This document shows, piece by piece, positions 26,312 to 36,568 of a DNA stretch of 64,000 nt (position 1 is the stretch's first letter; each line of letters starts with the position of its first letter). A program made the translations under genes and the position numbers. This stretch comes from Methanolobus tindarius DSM 2278 (GTDB taxonomy: Archaea > Halobacteriota > Methanosarcinia > Methanosarcinales > Methanosarcinaceae), in NCBI RefSeq assembly GCF_000504205.1, contig NZ_AZAJ01000001.1, forward strand, positions 2,516,879 to 2,580,878, written 5' to 3'. The notes under the pieces were generated by a model that had not been told where the DNA came from, searched no databases, and was given only the letters and a program-made list of their open reading frames with translations.

Positions 26312-27985
26312 TCACAGATAGGCTTCGGTAACGTAATGAAGCATCATCCTGTGGCTATTGAAGTAATAGGATAACATCTCAATGGAATTGCTCATCATTT
26401 TTGCCCATTCATCCTTTCTCTTATAATATGTAGGTATCATGATGTACTCCAGCTTATAATAGAGGTCATCAAGCTCCATCATCTCAACCTGCTCAGGAGT
26501 CTTATCGGCCTCAAGCTTCGGACCAATAGAATAACCTGTGATACCTTCCACACAGCCTTCTATCCACCAGCCATCAAGGACACTGAAATTCACAACACCG
26601 TTGTGAGCTGCTTTCATACCGCTGGTGCCTGAGGCTTCAAGAGGTTTCTTGGGAGTATTCAGCCAGACATCCACACCAGAGACGAGCTTCATGGATATGT
26701 CCATATTGTAATTCTCAATATAAGCTATCTCTATCTCACCTTTAAGCTCTCGCATGTACCCGTAAATTCTTTCGATGAGTAATTTTCCCATAAGATCTCT
26801 CGGGTGGGCTTTTCCTGAGAAAATCAGTTGTATTTTTCCTGCTTCGTTAACCTTGCGAAGCCGGTTCAGATCAGAAAATATTAATGTAGGTCTCTTGTAT
26901 TCGGTAACTCTTCTGGCAAAACCAATCGTCAGAGTGTCACAATCCATATTCGTGCCACATTCTTTGTTTACATAGTCCAGGAGATCCTTTTTTGCTTTTC
27001 TGTGAGCTTTTAATATCTCATTATCCGGAATGCTCCGGGCTCTTACAAGCAGTTCTGGTTCGTTTGCCCAGCATGGAAGATATTTATTATAAAGCTCTTT
27101 CATGTGAGGTCCCACCCATGTGTAAGAGTGTACTCCGTTTGTGATTGAGCTGAACTTGTATCCCGGGAACATTTTTTCTGATATCTGCCTGTGTCTTTTG
27201 GCTACTCCATTCACATAATTGGATAAATTCAGCCCAAGCAGTGTCATATTCAGCTGATGTTCACCACCATATTTCTTCAAAATCTCAAAATCCGAATTCT
27301 GGCTGACAAGTTCCCTGACAAGATCATGTGAGAACACATCATGTCCACTTTCAATAGGTGTATGAGTTGTGAATACACAAAGTTCTTTGACTTTTGAGGC
27401 ATTCATATCGTTCTCTTTCAACAGTTCCAGAGTGAGTAAACTGGAGTGTCCTTCATTCATGTGGTACTTCTGAATAGAACAACCTAGTTTTCTAAGCATC
27501 CTGACACCGCCGATTCCCAGTATTATCTCCTGTTTGAGACGATACCTGCGGTCTCCACCGTAGAGACTATCGGTTATCTGACGGTCTTCTACAGAGTTAC
27601 CTTCTATGTCCGTATCAAGGAATAATACTGGAACTGTTTCCTCGGTGAGACTGTGATGAACATAAAGCCAAGACCTGACTTTTACTTCTTTTCCTTGTAT
27701 ATTGACAGTCACTTCGTAAGGAAGGGACTGCATATAGTCTGAAGGATCCCAGTTGTGTGGATGCTCTGTCTGCCTTCCTTCAGAGTCAAGTTTCTGAATG
27801 AAGTATCCTCTTTTGTTGATAAGAGTAACAGCAATAAACGGAAGACCAAGATCCGCACTTGCCCTTATTGTGTCACCTGCAAGTATCCCAAGACCACCAC
27901 TATATGTGGGCATTCCACAGCGAAGTCCGATCTCCATTGAAAAATAAGCTATCTTGCGTTTTTTAGACCCAATGAAATTATCCAT
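26312..27985 (-). CDS. glgP: Alpha-glucan (glycogen) phosphorylase, GT35 family
   Basis: Releases glucose-1-phosphate from alpha-1,4-glucan using inorganic phosphate and pyridoxal phosphate; cytoplasmic. 557 residues, the short archaeal/Thermotoga-type form. Visible motifs are AYFSMEIGL and TYSGGLGILAGD at the N-terminus, NEGHSSLLTLELL, FTTHTP, ITNGVHSYTWVG, FARRVTEYKRP, FSGKAHPRD, and EASGTSGMKAAHNGVVNFSVLDGWW with the PLP lysine near residue 455. It suggests glycogen storage. It stands alone between the surface protein and cfbB; no glycogen synthase is in the window. Confidence 0.94.
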   Translation of the reverse strand: MDNFIGSKKRKIAYFSMEIGLRCGMPTYSGGLGILAGDTIRASADLGLPFIAVTLINKRGYFIQKLDSEGRQTEHPHNWDPSDYMQSLPYEVTVNIQGKEVKVRSWLYVHHSLTEETVPVLFLDTDIEGNSVEDRQITDSLYGGDRRYRLKQEIILGIGGVRMLRKLGCSIQKYHMNEGHSSLLTLELLKENDMNASKVKELCVFTTHTPIESGHDVFSHDLVRELVSQNSDFEILKKYGGEHQLNMTLLGLNLSNYVNGVAKRHRQISEKMFPGYKFSSITNGVHSYTWVGPHMKELYNKYLPCWANEPELLVRARSIPDNEILKAHRKAKKDLLDYVNKECGTNMDCDTLTIGFARRVTEYKRPTLIFSDLNRLRKVNEAGKIQLIFSGKAHPRDLMGKLLIERIYGYMRELKGEIEIAYIENYNMDISMKLVSGVDVWLNTPKKPLEASGTSGMKAAHNGVVNFSVLDGWWIEGCVEGITGYSIGPKLEADKTPEQVEMMELDDLYYKLEYIMIPTYYKRKDEWAKMMSNSIEMLSYYFNSHRMMLHYVTEAYL

Positions 27986-28133
27986 GTTGCCAACCTTCCA
28001 AATAAATAGATAAAATTAATATTTATATAAAATTACCTGAAAGAATAAAATACTTTTTGATGGGATTTATAGGGAGAATATAGTAATATTGAAAAAAGAC
28101 CCGGAAAAATAAAATCAGATTATGAAAACTTTT

Positions 28134-29606
28134 TCACATCTTATTTTTCATCACAAAATCCACAAAACTACCTGCAAATTCCCTGTAAGAGCTTGCAACC
28201 AGATGTGCATAGCATCCAAGTGTATTATCAACAGTAAGTCCGTCCCAGCCATCAATTATGCCGGTTCCACGGGAAAGTTTGATGGCAAATTTTGAATCCA
28301 TTGGAATCTCTGTAACTTCGGAGTGATGGAACTCATGACCACGGAAAGAATTTCCTGTTATACCAATAACAGAATCCATTGCAAGTTCACCAATATTGTA
28401 ACTGACAACACGCTTGTGTCCCATTAGAGTGTGTCCGGGCAGTGCTCCAACCATTTCATGTGTGGATTCCGGCATCTCTGCCATGTGATGCGCTCCTTTG
28501 CCTTTCACCCCTGTACTGAGTTTCTCGGTCAGGTACATCAGGCCACCGCATTCTGCATAGATTGGCATGCCGGAGCGTGATGCATCAAGGATATCCTCAC
28601 GCATGGTTACGTTTTCCTCAAGTTCGGCGGCGAAAAGTTCGGGATATCCGCCACCAAGGTAAAGTCCGTCAACATCCGGTAATTTGCTGTCATGTATCGG
28701 ACTAAAGTATTTGATCTCCGCTCCTGCCATTTCAAGCAGTTCAAGATTGTCGTGATAATAGAAATTAAAAGCCTCATCAAGGGCAACACCAATAACCGGA
28801 CGTTCAGTTTCCATCTCGCGTGGAGTAAAAACGGTTTTCGAAGGACGTTCTAAAGCCGGAGCAGCATGTGCCATTTCCAGAAGCCTGTCTATCTGGATTC
28901 CATCCTTGATTTTGTTTTTGATAAATTCGATTCTCTCATCGTAATTATCAGCACGGCGGCGTTCCTCAATTGCAGGAACAAGACCAAGGTGTCTCATGGA
29001 GATCTTCATGGAATTATTGCGGTGTATTACACCAATTACCGGAATGCCAGTATAATGCTCGATAGCTTCTGTGGCTTTTTTAGTGTGCCTCGGACCACCT
29101 ATATTGTTGAGAATCACACCAGCAATATTAACGTTTTTATCAAAGTCCTTGAAACCATTCACAAGAGCAGCTGCTGAGCGGGTAATGCTCCTTGCATTGA
29201 TAATAAGGATTACAGAACATTTCAGAATCTTAGCTATCTGTGCAGTACTGCCTGTATCGGTAAAGCTGTCAAAGCCCTCATAAAGACCACGGACACCTTC
29301 GATAATAGCAATGTCTGCATCCTCACCAACTTCGACACCGTGAATGAAAACATCCCTGACACCCTCTTCATCCATCAGGAAACCATCAATATTGCGAGCC
29401 CTGCGGCCGGTAATTTCAGTATAATAGCTTGGGTCAATATAATCAAGCCCCACCTTGTAGGGTTGAACCTTATATCCGGCTTCAGTAAGTGCTGCAAGCA
29501 GGCCAATAGTGATTGTAGTTTTACCTGAGGATGAGCTTCCTGCTGACAGGAGTATTCTTGGGATTTCTCTTTTCCCGGAAGGCTGGGGAGTGTCAGACAT
29601 TTTCAT
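28134..29606 (-). CDS. cfbB: Ni-sirohydrochlorin a,c-diamide synthase
   Basis: ATP- and glutamine-dependent amidation of Ni-sirohydrochlorin at the a and c acetate side chains in F430 biosynthesis; homologous to cobyrinate a,c-diamide synthase CbiA. N-terminal dethiobiotin-synthetase-like ATPase (SAGSSSSGKTTITIG, DYIDPSYY), then a class I glutamine amidotransferase domain with the catalytic Cys in PIYAECGGLMYL and a C-terminal His (GHEFHHSE). The start is ATG 29606 (AAGG just upstream) or ATG 29600. It is last in the cfbD-cfbC-cfbB run, which argues for the F430 rather than the B12 role. Confidence 0.92.
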   Translation of the reverse strand: MKMSDTPQPSGKREIPRILLSAGSSSSGKTTITIGLLAALTEAGYKVQPYKVGLDYIDPSYYTEITGRRARNIDGFLMDEEGVRDVFIHGVEVGEDADIAIIEGVRGLYEGFDSFTDTGSTAQIAKILKCSVILIINARSITRSAAALVNGFKDFDKNVNIAGVILNNIGGPRHTKKATEAIEHYTGIPVIGVIHRNNSMKISMRHLGLVPAIEERRRADNYDERIEFIKNKIKDGIQIDRLLEMAHAAPALERPSKTVFTPREMETERPVIGVALDEAFNFYYHDNLELLEMAGAEIKYFSPIHDSKLPDVDGLYLGGGYPELFAAELEENVTMREDILDASRSGMPIYAECGGLMYLTEKLSTGVKGKGAHHMAEMPESTHEMVGALPGHTLMGHKRVVSYNIGELAMDSVIGITGNSFRGHEFHHSEVTEIPMDSKFAIKLSRGTGIIDGWDGLTVDNTLGCYAHLVASSYREFAGSFVDFVMKNKM

Positions 29607-29612
29607 CAAACC

Positions 29613-30404
29613 TTAACGTGTAAGTTCACGCAGTCTTTCATCCTCAAGTGATGAAGGAAGCACTGAACTGTTGTTGGACATAATAGCATGTGCAAGCTCA
29701 CGATAGACACTTGCAACAGGTGAATCCGGAGCTTTTTCAAGCACGGAATATCCATCTCTTTCACAGTCCTGAACTATCTGCTCCTTTGGAATAAATGCCA
29801 TGAGCTTGCTGCCAATTTCCTCCGAGAACTTCCTCACGATTTCCTCTTCCCTTGTAACACTTCTGGAATTACAGATTATTCCGGAAAGTGGTGTGTCAAT
29901 CTTGGCAAGTCCCTTGCAGATATTGTTTGCAGCATAAAGCGGCATGTATTCTCCGGATGTGAGGATGTAAGCCTCATTTACAAGTCCTTTGCGTATTGGT
30001 GCAACAAATCCGCCACACACGATATCCCCTGGAACATCATAGATTATGAGATCCATATCATCAATGGATTTGCACATCTGTCTGAGTTTCTGTATGGCAA
30101 CAATGATTCCACGTCCTGCACAGCCAATTCCAGGCTCAGGTCCGCCGACTTCAACACATTTTACGCCCTTGTAACCTTCGTGTACAATGTCCTCTTCCTT
30201 TACATCGATCTTCTGCCTGAGAAGGTCAAGAATTGTTGGAATTCTTTTACCGCCAAGAAGTGTAATGGATGAATCACTTTTTGGATCACATCCGATGATC
30301 ATAACTTTGAATCCTTCATCGGCACAGGCTGCTGCAACATTGGAAGCGGTGCTGGATTTTCCAATCCCGCCTTTACCGTAAATGGCTATTCTTTTCTGTT
30401 CCAT
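29613..30404 (-). CDS. cfbC: Ni-sirohydrochlorin a,c-diamide reductive cyclase, NifH-like reductase
   Basis: Iron protein that passes ATP-driven electrons to CfbD for the six-electron reduction and lactam cyclisation of the F430 precursor. 263 residues, nitrogenase-iron-protein-like: P-loop [14 protein letters not shown] (8-21), switch region GCDPKSDSS, and the two cysteines that bridge the shared [4Fe-4S] cluster in GIGCAGRG and [10 protein letters not shown]. It overlaps cfbD by one base at the junction and leads directly into cfbB, so the three are translationally linked. Confidence 0.95.
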   Translation of the reverse strand: MEQKRIAIYGKGGIGKSSTASNVAAACADEGFKVMIIGCDPKSDSSITLLGGKRIPTILDLLRQKIDVKEEDIVHEGYKGVKCVEVGGPEPGIGCAGRGIIVAIQKLRQMCKSIDDMDLIIYDVPGDIVCGGFVAPIRKGLVNEAYILTSGEYMPLYAANNICKGLAKIDTPLSGIICNSRSVTREEEIVRKFSEEIGSKLMAFIPKEQIVQDCERDGYSVLEKAPDSPVASVYRELAHAIMSNNSSVLPSSLEDERLRELTR

Positions 30405-31534
30405 CAGGCTTCCTCCGTGTTTTGCATATCCTTTACAACTTCACGCATTGTTGCACCAAACTCAGACTCAACGATGTTGCTTACACCAAGTGTCTTTGGA
30501 TGCAGATCAATTTCCACAATAACATTTGAGTGTCCCATATCTTTTAGTGGGAATACCTGTCTTGGCCCGTTTGTCACGGAGATTACATCCATATTCCGGA
30601 GATTGTCCATTGGAATGGCATGTGGCACGCCGCTAATGACGGCAAAGTCAAAGTCACTGTATTTTTCAGCAATAAGTTCACTGACCTTTTCACCTGCTAT
30701 AGGGTACTCGTCCATACCGCCGATAATCTCGTGGATTTCAATTCCTTTCTCCTTGAAATCATTCACAATATATGTTGCATGCTGGCGTACACGTGGCAGA
30801 CCAAGTGTATCATCAATATTTGCCATGTTGATGACGTTCTCTGCAACACCAAGCTGCTCAGCTACTTCGTTGATGGCAACGGTAATATCTGCGAACATGT
30901 AACCCGTTTCCTTCTTTGCGTTCATGATCGTCAGGCATTTCTTTCCTTCTTTCAGGTAATTGATTACCTTTTCAGCAACCTTGTATTTCAGATCACCACG
31001 GGATGGGACAAGATATTCCTTACTTGCTGCACCATGGCGTTTCTCAACATTGGTTGCTTCTGTAAGCAGGACTTTCTGCCTGTCAAGTTCCTCATCAGTA
31101 ATTACTCCTGCATCACATGCAGATTCAAGTGCAATAAGAACACCTTTGGTATTATTCGGGTATCCTGCATGTACTTCCACACCTATCACAGGCACGTCAA
31201 GATTTGCGTCCTTAACAGGCTCGCTTAATTCCTCGCCAATGATCATACTGACACATGTCCCAACAACTCCAATGAGTTTAGGATTAAACATTTCGTTAAC
31301 TTTTGTAAGCAGGGATGAAAGCTCATCACGTCCACCGAAAACAAAGCCATTTTCATCAAGGGCTGTTGTTACAACATGTATGCCGTCTTCCTCAAGCAGT
31401 CTTGCATGTTTAAATGAGCATCCTGGTGGACCATGAAGTATTGCAACATCAACATTCAGGTCTCGCAGTGTGTATAAAGCAGCCACAATAGAACTGGGCC
31501 GTGGGTGTATTATAGAAATATCTTTTTCAGCCAT
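30404..31534 (-). CDS. cfbD: Ni-sirohydrochlorin a,c-diamide reductive cyclase, NifD-like subunit
   Basis: Catalytic partner of CfbC, forming 15,17(3)-seco-F430-17(3)-acid. 376 residues from ATG 31534; a further in-frame extension upstream (to 31630) is AT-rich and has no family similarity, so I do not include it. Nitrogenase component-1 fold with cysteines for an iron-sulfur cluster: [14 protein letters not shown] and [15 protein letters not shown]; also [14 protein letters not shown] and [14 protein letters not shown]. Homodimeric in characterised enzymes. The 158-base gap to cfbE contains its likely promoter. Confidence 0.94.
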   Translation of the reverse strand: MAEKDISIIHPRPSSIVAALYTLRDLNVDVAILHGPPGCSFKHARLLEEDGIHVVTTALDENGFVFGGRDELSSLLTKVNEMFNPKLIGVVGTCVSMIIGEELSEPVKDANLDVPVIGVEVHAGYPNNTKGVLIALESACDAGVITDEELDRQKVLLTEATNVEKRHGAASKEYLVPSRGDLKYKVAEKVINYLKEGKKCLTIMNAKKETGYMFADITVAINEVAEQLGVAENVINMANIDDTLGLPRVRQHATYIVNDFKEKGIEIHEIIGGMDEYPIAGEKVSELIAEKYSDFDFAVISGVPHAIPMDNLRNMDVISVTNGPRQVFPLKDMGHSNVIVEIDLHPKTLGVSNIVESEFGATMREVVKDMQNTEEA

Positions 31535-31692
31535 ATTTATCCCGATAAACTTGGTTGATTCTTGTAAATTATTATAATTTTGTAATTTCGTAATAAATAG
31601 TATACTTATTACAAGTCGGTTTTTCTGCACTATCTATATCCTTATTGTATAAAAGGACTAATCATAGTCAATAAACTAAAGGTGGGTAACTC

Positions 31693-33129
31693 TCACCTGA
31701 AGCATTTCACACATGATAGAATGATGTCTTTATCAGAGGCCATTGCTACAGCCATATCAAGTCCTTCTTCAAGCCCGCTGACATAAGTGAAGCTGTCATT
31801 TCCAATATTCTGCATCCTAGCTCCGACAAGTATCATCTTTGAAAGTTCATCACTGCGCCGAATAGCAAACTCAGAAACCTGTTCCGGTGGAAGGCCTTCA
31901 CATACCTGTGCAGCTTCTTCTCCCAGCACCATTATAATACCTGAATCCCTGTTCCCAAGCCTGGTCAAAGCATAGTCAAGCGAACGCTCTGCAGATTTAA
32001 TATCCATGCCTGAGTTAGAATTATCAATGAGCACTCTGCCAGAAAGTTCTTTTTCCTGCATTCTTCCCTGAAGTCCTTCAAAAGAACAAATGACTTTTAT
32101 AATATCCTGTTCGGACATTCCCAGATTCAAAGCAACTGATGTTGATACTGCAAAAGCTGTTGCGTATGATTTTGAATTATATTTCTCAGATAACTTAGCT
32201 GAGAAAATCCCATTTTCATTCCTGAATATAACACTGGAATTGTCGCTTTCAGTAACAATATCAGCCGCAATGTCTGTATTTTTGTAATCAGCGCCGGAAT
32301 ATTCCGAATCTCCAAATGTGAAAACCGTTCTTCCATATTTATTTGCCATTTCCTGAGCTTTCCTGTCTTTGATATTAAGGAAAAATATCTCTTCTGAATT
32401 GGCATAGGAAAGAACGTTCATTTTTGCATCGCTGGAATTTGAAGTTGATGCAGCAATAGGATAATCCGGCTCAAGCGTTGTAATGATTCCTATATCTGCA
32501 AAACCTGTCAGACCGATGGAAACCTCAAAAATGTAGCAGTCTGCTGAAACTTCAAGTTCTTCCAGTTTGTCGATTGCAAGCAGAATACTTCCCGGTGCAA
32601 TGCTAAGTCCCAAGTTTAATATTCTGCATTGTCCCTTTTTCCACAATTCCAGACCTCTGGATGTGTGAAGCACAACTTTCATTTTCTGCGAAAGCATTTC
32701 GGCGAGCAGGGATGCTGAACTGGTTTTAGCTTTTGAACCGGTGATTTCTATGACAGTTCCTCTCTCGGGCCATCCTTTTATGGGCAATATGTTGCCAACT
32801 GCCTGATGGTGAGTAAGTATTGTTATGCCTTTTTTTCTGGCTTCACTAAGTACAGGATATTCTGGGTCAAGATGTGCAGGACTTATCACAAGGTCATTAT
32901 CATTAATTGATATTGGTTCCTTTGATACTTTTATACCATGCTTCTCTTCCAGTTCCTGAAGCACTTTTTCATCAACTGTTTTGTAAACATCAACTGCGGT
33001 AACAGGATAACTCATCTCTGCAAGTTTTGTGGCAATAATAATTCCTGCATGTGTAAGGTCAAGGACAATAATTCCTGAAGCGTCCTGAAATCCTATTTTG
33101 GAAAGATCCATATTATCAATTGAAGGCAT
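31693..33129 (-). CDS. cfbE: Coenzyme F430 synthetase, Mur-ligase family
   Basis: Forms the final carbocyclic ring of F430 from the seco acid with ATP hydrolysis. 478 residues: N-terminal Rossmann-like domain (GIIVLDLTHAGIIIATKLAEM), ATP-binding Mur domain with a modified P-loop ITGSKAKTSSASLLAEML near residue 128, a central domain, and the C-terminal Mur ligase domain (CSFEGLQGRMQEKELSGRVLIDNSNSG). It is upstream of cfbD on the same strand; the cluster order cfbE-D-C-B is the usual methanogen arrangement, with cfbA (chelatase) not in the window. Confidence 0.93.
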   Translation of the reverse strand: MPSIDNMDLSKIGFQDASGIIVLDLTHAGIIIATKLAEMSYPVTAVDVYKTVDEKVLQELEEKHGIKVSKEPISINDNDLVISPAHLDPEYPVLSEARKKGITILTHHQAVGNILPIKGWPERGTVIEITGSKAKTSSASLLAEMLSQKMKVVLHTSRGLELWKKGQCRILNLGLSIAPGSILLAIDKLEELEVSADCYIFEVSIGLTGFADIGIITTLEPDYPIAASTSNSSDAKMNVLSYANSEEIFFLNIKDRKAQEMANKYGRTVFTFGDSEYSGADYKNTDIAADIVTESDNSSVIFRNENGIFSAKLSEKYNSKSYATAFAVSTSVALNLGMSEQDIIKVICSFEGLQGRMQEKELSGRVLIDNSNSGMDIKSAERSLDYALTRLGNRDSGIIMVLGEEAAQVCEGLPPEQVSEFAIRRSDELSKMILVGARMQNIGNDSFTYVSGLEEGLDMAVAMASDKDIILSCVKCFR

Positions 33130-33220
33130 AGTAAGTATAAAAAGAACAAAAGAAAACGATTGTTTTTAGTCAGATCAAGAATGTAATGTAGGAAATATGA
33201 GAGTAGAGAGTTTAAAATCC

Positions 33221-33844
33221 TCAACTCTCATCGTCTTCTTCATCATTCTTATAGCTGTCAGAGCCTACCATCGCTGCTGCTATTGAGTCAATTCCATCAA
33301 GCCATTCAGCAACAAGTCCGTATGGAACTTCTTCCATGACCTTTTCAGTAAGCTCCTTTCCGCTGAGAACAAGGGCACCTATCTCTGCAACAGTGCCAAT
33401 AGCAATCTCTATGTCATCAGAGCTTTCAGCTTCAAGAGCTACCTTAACGAGATCAGATATCTCTGCGTTTTCGTCATAATCTCCACTCAGGTATGCTTCG
33501 CATGCTGCAAAGCTTCCCATGAGGGATGTCTGGAGTGATTCGATCATCATGTCCGCATCTTCAGAGATTGGATCAATCTCTGCAAGAGCTATATCCCTGA
33601 TATCTGCGATGGAGAGCATTGCAGTTTCCGGTGAGATCTGCCCGTTCTCACACTTTGCAATGATCTTGAGGCATGCAAGGATGATGTCATCTTCCATATT
33701 TACGAAGATTGCACCTTCTTTTCCCTGTGGCTCATCGGATTCATCGAATTTGAAATCACATTCCTTTACCTGGTTGACCCAGTTGTTCCAGCGTTCCGCT
33801 GTATAAAAGTCCTGATGGAATACATCACCTTCCGTCCCTGACAT
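33221..33844 (-). CDS. DUF2150-like archaeal acidic protein
   Basis: 207 residues, soluble, very acidic. It starts with FYTAERWNNWVNQVKE and has alternating helices (MEDDIILACLKIIAKCENG, AMLSIADIRDIALAEID, TSLMGSFAACEAYLSGDYDE), ending in an Asp/Glu-rich tail. It matches the euryarchaeal family DUF2150 from memory; no function is known. Located upstream of cfbE on the same strand with a 91-base gap, so linkage to F430 genes is weak. Confidence 0.65.
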   Translation of the reverse strand: MSGTEGDVFHQDFYTAERWNNWVNQVKECDFKFDESDEPQGKEGAIFVNMEDDIILACLKIIAKCENGQISPETAMLSIADIRDIALAEIDPISEDADMMIESLQTSLMGSFAACEAYLSGDYDENAEISDLVKVALEAESSDDIEIAIGTVAEIGALVLSGKELTEKVMEEVPYGLVAEWLDGIDSIAAAMVGSDSYKNDEEDDES

Positions 33845-33956
33845 TCAATTACCTCTATGTGATATTAATTTATTATAATAGTTAGTTATAGTTGTTATTC
33901 GAAATTTTACTTACACTTACGATTTCCTTTTTATATAAAAGATGTTCGCAACGGAA

Positions 33957-34403
33957 CTATAGTTTCAGTTCCACCTTCTTAAGAGAGCATCCGGACACCA
34001 TTCCCTCTTCCATTGGGCCAAGTACTTTAATGACAGTACATTTGTCCCCTTCTTTAAGACCTTCAGGATAAAGGATATCATATACGCTGTCATCAAACTC
34101 CTTACATTTTGGAAGTTCGTAGCTTACTTTTGAACCTACAACAGCCTTGCGTGATTCAATTGCTGCAACTATTGGTGAAGTTTCGACATCAACGGTGAGT
34201 ACTCCGCCCTCGTGTATGAAACACTCATGAACTGTGTCCCCTCTTATCTTTGCAACACGATACTTTCTACCAGGCTCCAGATTCATACATGTTCTCCTGA
34301 GCTTGCATTTTTTGCACTCGCGGGACTCACCCATAAATACGAAGTCTTCGCCTTCTTTTGCAAGCCTTGAGCCTATAAGTGTAATGGTAGTATCATTTGT
34401 CAT
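33957..34403 (-). CDS. UPF0179 family protein
   Basis: 148 residues of an archaea-specific family. It shows the four-cysteine cluster ECKKCKLRRTC that likely binds zinc or an iron-sulfur centre, then NLEPGRKYRVAKIRGDTVHECFIHEGGV and a conserved PIVAAIESRKAVVGSKVSYE core. The beta-rich composition suggests an RNA- or protein-binding fold; the function is not established. It sits between DUF2150 and egsA on the minus strand, separated by 41 bases from egsA. Confidence 0.88.
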   Translation of the reverse strand: MTNDTTITLIGSRLAKEGEDFVFMGESRECKKCKLRRTCMNLEPGRKYRVAKIRGDTVHECFIHEGGVLTVDVETSPIVAAIESRKAVVGSKVSYELPKCKEFDDSVYDILYPEGLKEGDKCTVIKVLGPMEEGMVSGCSLKKVELKL

Positions 34404-34444
34404 ATAATCACCTTGATTTTACTGGTTAGGATATTTTACAGTAA

Positions 34445-35509
34445 TTATGAAATAACTTTTGTTAAACGTGCAACTTTCTCGGCAGCTTCAGGGGTCAGAC
34501 CTGTACCGAGTATAGTGTATCTTTCCGGACGTATCTCATGTGCAACAAGAAGCGCCTCTAATATATATCTATCTTCTATACCCAATTCACTGGCAGTTGT
34601 AGGAGCTCCGATTATCTCCAGGCATTCCTTTATCTTCTTCCAGTCACCACCATGCAGATACATCATCATTATTGTTCCCACACCACATTGTTCTCCGTGC
34701 AGGGCGGAATTAGGTGCAACCCTATCGAGTGCATGACTGAACATGTGTTCTGAGCCTGACGCAGGTCTGGAAGAACCTGCAATGCTCATTGCAACTCCGC
34801 TGGATACAAGCGCCTTTACAACAATCCTTACAGAACTTTCAAGTTCCGGTTTGATGTCCTCCGGAGAATCCATCAGAATCTGTGCCGTCATTCTGGAGAG
34901 TGTTGCTGCATATTCACTGAATGGTTCGTTTCTAAGCCTGTGAGCCATTTCCCAGTCAAGGACAGCAGTATAATTAGAAATTATATCGCCGCATCCTGCT
35001 GCAAGTAAACGGTATGGGGCTTTTGCTATGATACTTGTATCTGCCACCACTGCCATTGGTGCATTTACTTCAATTGAAGCTTTTTTACCTTTATCATGTA
35101 TAGAGGCCCTGGAAGAGACGATTCCATCATGTGATGCAGCAGTTGGTACACTTATAAACGGCAGGTCAAGTTTTGTGGCTGCAAGTTTTGCAACATCAAT
35201 GGATTTACCACTTCCAACACCAATAAGATATCTGGAATTTGCTTCCGTTGCCAGTTCTACAATTTTGTTGACCTCTGTCATGGAAGCTTCTTTTGAAGAA
35301 GCTATTGAAGGGTCATAGCCACAGTCATTAAGGATATCATGTACAACATCTCCAGCTATCCTTTTAGTATTATGTCCCGTAACAATAAAGGCTCCTTCAT
35401 TGAGTTTGAGGTCATTACATACATCCTTCAGATCATAAATAACATCAGGACCGACAACAACATCTCTTGGTAACTGCATCCATTTTTTTTTGCCTTGTGT
35501 GGGAATCAC
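34445..35509 (-). CDS. egsA: sn-glycerol-1-phosphate dehydrogenase
   Basis: Reduces dihydroxyacetone phosphate to sn-glycerol-1-phosphate, which fixes the archaeal lipid stereochemistry; Zn2+- and NAD(P)H-dependent. 354 residues with a GTG start (35509), or 344 from ATG 35479. Nucleotide-binding [15 protein letters not shown] and [17 protein letters not shown], then metal-ligand regions (AGCGDIISN with Asp; [10 protein letters not shown] and HGEQCGVG with histidines) are present. Length is normal. Transcribed divergently from the DUF63 gene across a 198-base gap with secondary-structure potential. Confidence 0.95.
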   Translation of the reverse strand: MIPTQGKKKWMQLPRDVVVGPDVIYDLKDVCNDLKLNEGAFIVTGHNTKRIAGDVVHDILNDCGYDPSIASSKEASMTEVNKIVELATEANSRYLIGVGSGKSIDVAKLAATKLDLPFISVPTAASHDGIVSSRASIHDKGKKASIEVNAPMAVVADTSIIAKAPYRLLAAGCGDIISNYTAVLDWEMAHRLRNEPFSEYAATLSRMTAQILMDSPEDIKPELESSVRIVVKALVSSGVAMSIAGSSRPASGSEHMFSHALDRVAPNSALHGEQCGVGTIMMMYLHGGDWKKIKECLEIIGAPTTASELGIEDRYILEALLVAHEIRPERYTILGTGLTPEAAEKVARLTKVIS

Positions 35510-35579
35510 TTAATATACCTACCAGAAACTGTATAGCTTATTTAGTTATGTGGAAATTCGTTGCAGAGATAATAAATAA

Positions 35580-35639
35580 TATCAAATGAGTACAGGTCTC
35601 CAGATGACCTGCCCTTTAAGCAGGAAAAATCTTTTGATA
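35580..35639. other. Nested and overlapping inverted repeats in the egsA-DUF63 gap
   Basis: An outer 7-bp pair TATCAAA/TTTGATA (35580-35586, 35633-35639) encloses two hairpins: CAGGTC/GACCTG (35593-35598, 35606-35611) and CCTGC/GCAGG (35608-35612, 35620-35624). The two inner stems share CCTG (35608-35611), so they are mutually exclusive, as in a switch. Both flanking genes point away from it, so either strand could carry the structure. Confidence 0.4.
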
Positions 35640-35707
35640 CACTCTACATTTCCCATAAACTATTAAATGTTAGTTGTATTAGGATATTCCTATATTATGT
35701 TACTGCT

Positions 35708-36565
35708 GTGATTATAATGCCATTCATAGATAAAGTTACCCAATTCATTAACGAATATTATATAGACCCGATACTGCATGATAGTGGCTACAATATCGTT
35801 AATACTATCACATGGGCAATAGTGCTGGGAATTTGTATTTTCGGCGTTGTAAAGCTGTTGAAAAAACTGGATATCGAGATTGATGACAGGTTTACAGTAT
35901 CCGTGATTCCTTTTATCCTCGCAGGCTCTTCTATGAGAGTTGTAGAAGATACGGGAATACTCACGCATCCTTTGAGTTATTTATTCATAACTCCAAACAT
36001 CTATTTTGTGGTATTTGCCATTACAGTGTTCTTCCTGGTACTTTCCAGGTGGATTGTCAAATTAAAAGGAACAGGTGACTACAGAAAGCTATTTGCCGGA
36101 TTCGGACTTGCCTGGTTTGCAGTTAATCTTTCAATACTTTTCTATCTGGAAGATCTGACTCGTCCATGGGTTCCTATCTTTGTTCTTGGTGCAGCCAGTC
36201 TGATAGTAATATTATTAAAAGCGATATTTGACCGCATAGATTTTGACCTTCTCAAAAGCAATGTCAATGTCGCTATTCTATGGGTCCACCTGATGGATGC
36301 ATCTTCTACCATTGCAGGAATTGACTTTTTGGGATACTACGAAAAGCATGTTGTTCCGTCATACCTGATAGACCTTACAGGAACCGCTTTTGTGATGTAT
36401 CCGTTAAAACTATCTATATTCATTCCGGTATTATATGTACTGGATAATCATTTTGATGAGGACGAGGAATCTGAGACATTAAAGACCTTCCTGAAACTTG
36501 TGATTATAGTCCTTGGATTATCTCCTGCCTGCAGGAATACAATCAGAATGGCATTTGGAGTATGA
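35708..36565 (+). CDS. DUF63 family membrane protein
   Basis: 285 residues from GTG 35708 (or 282 from ATG 35717). About seven transmembrane helices. Conserved features of this archaeal family are the N-terminal YYIDPI segment, the SSMRVVEDTG loop, HLMDASSTIAGID and the C-terminal SPACRNTIRMAFGV. Function unknown, with a membrane location. It is followed after 3 bases by the SpoIIM-like gene, so the two are an operon. Confidence 0.87.
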   Translation: MIIMPFIDKVTQFINEYYIDPILHDSGYNIVNTITWAIVLGICIFGVVKLLKKLDIEIDDRFTVSVIPFILAGSSMRVVEDTGILTHPLSYLFITPNIYFVVFAITVFFLVLSRWIVKLKGTGDYRKLFAGFGLAWFAVNLSILFYLEDLTRPWVPIFVLGAASLIVILLKAIFDRIDFDLLKSNVNVAILWVHLMDASSTIAGIDFLGYYEKHVVPSYLIDLTGTAFVMYPLKLSIFIPVLYVLDNHFDEDEESETLKTFLKLVIIVLGLSPACRNTIRMAFGV

Positions 36566-36568
36566 TCA

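Noticed and set aside
28134-29606. Cobyrinate a,c-diamide synthase for B12 (CbiA) instead of CfbB
   Set aside because: Sequence alone cannot fully separate them, but linkage to cfbC, cfbD and cfbE favours F430 synthesis.
30620-31228. 202-codon plus-strand open frame
   Set aside because: Antisense to cfbD, whose family motifs are clear.
31535-31630. N-terminal 32-codon extension of cfbD
   Set aside because: AT-rich, no similarity to the family, and the ATG at 31534 matches the expected N-terminus.
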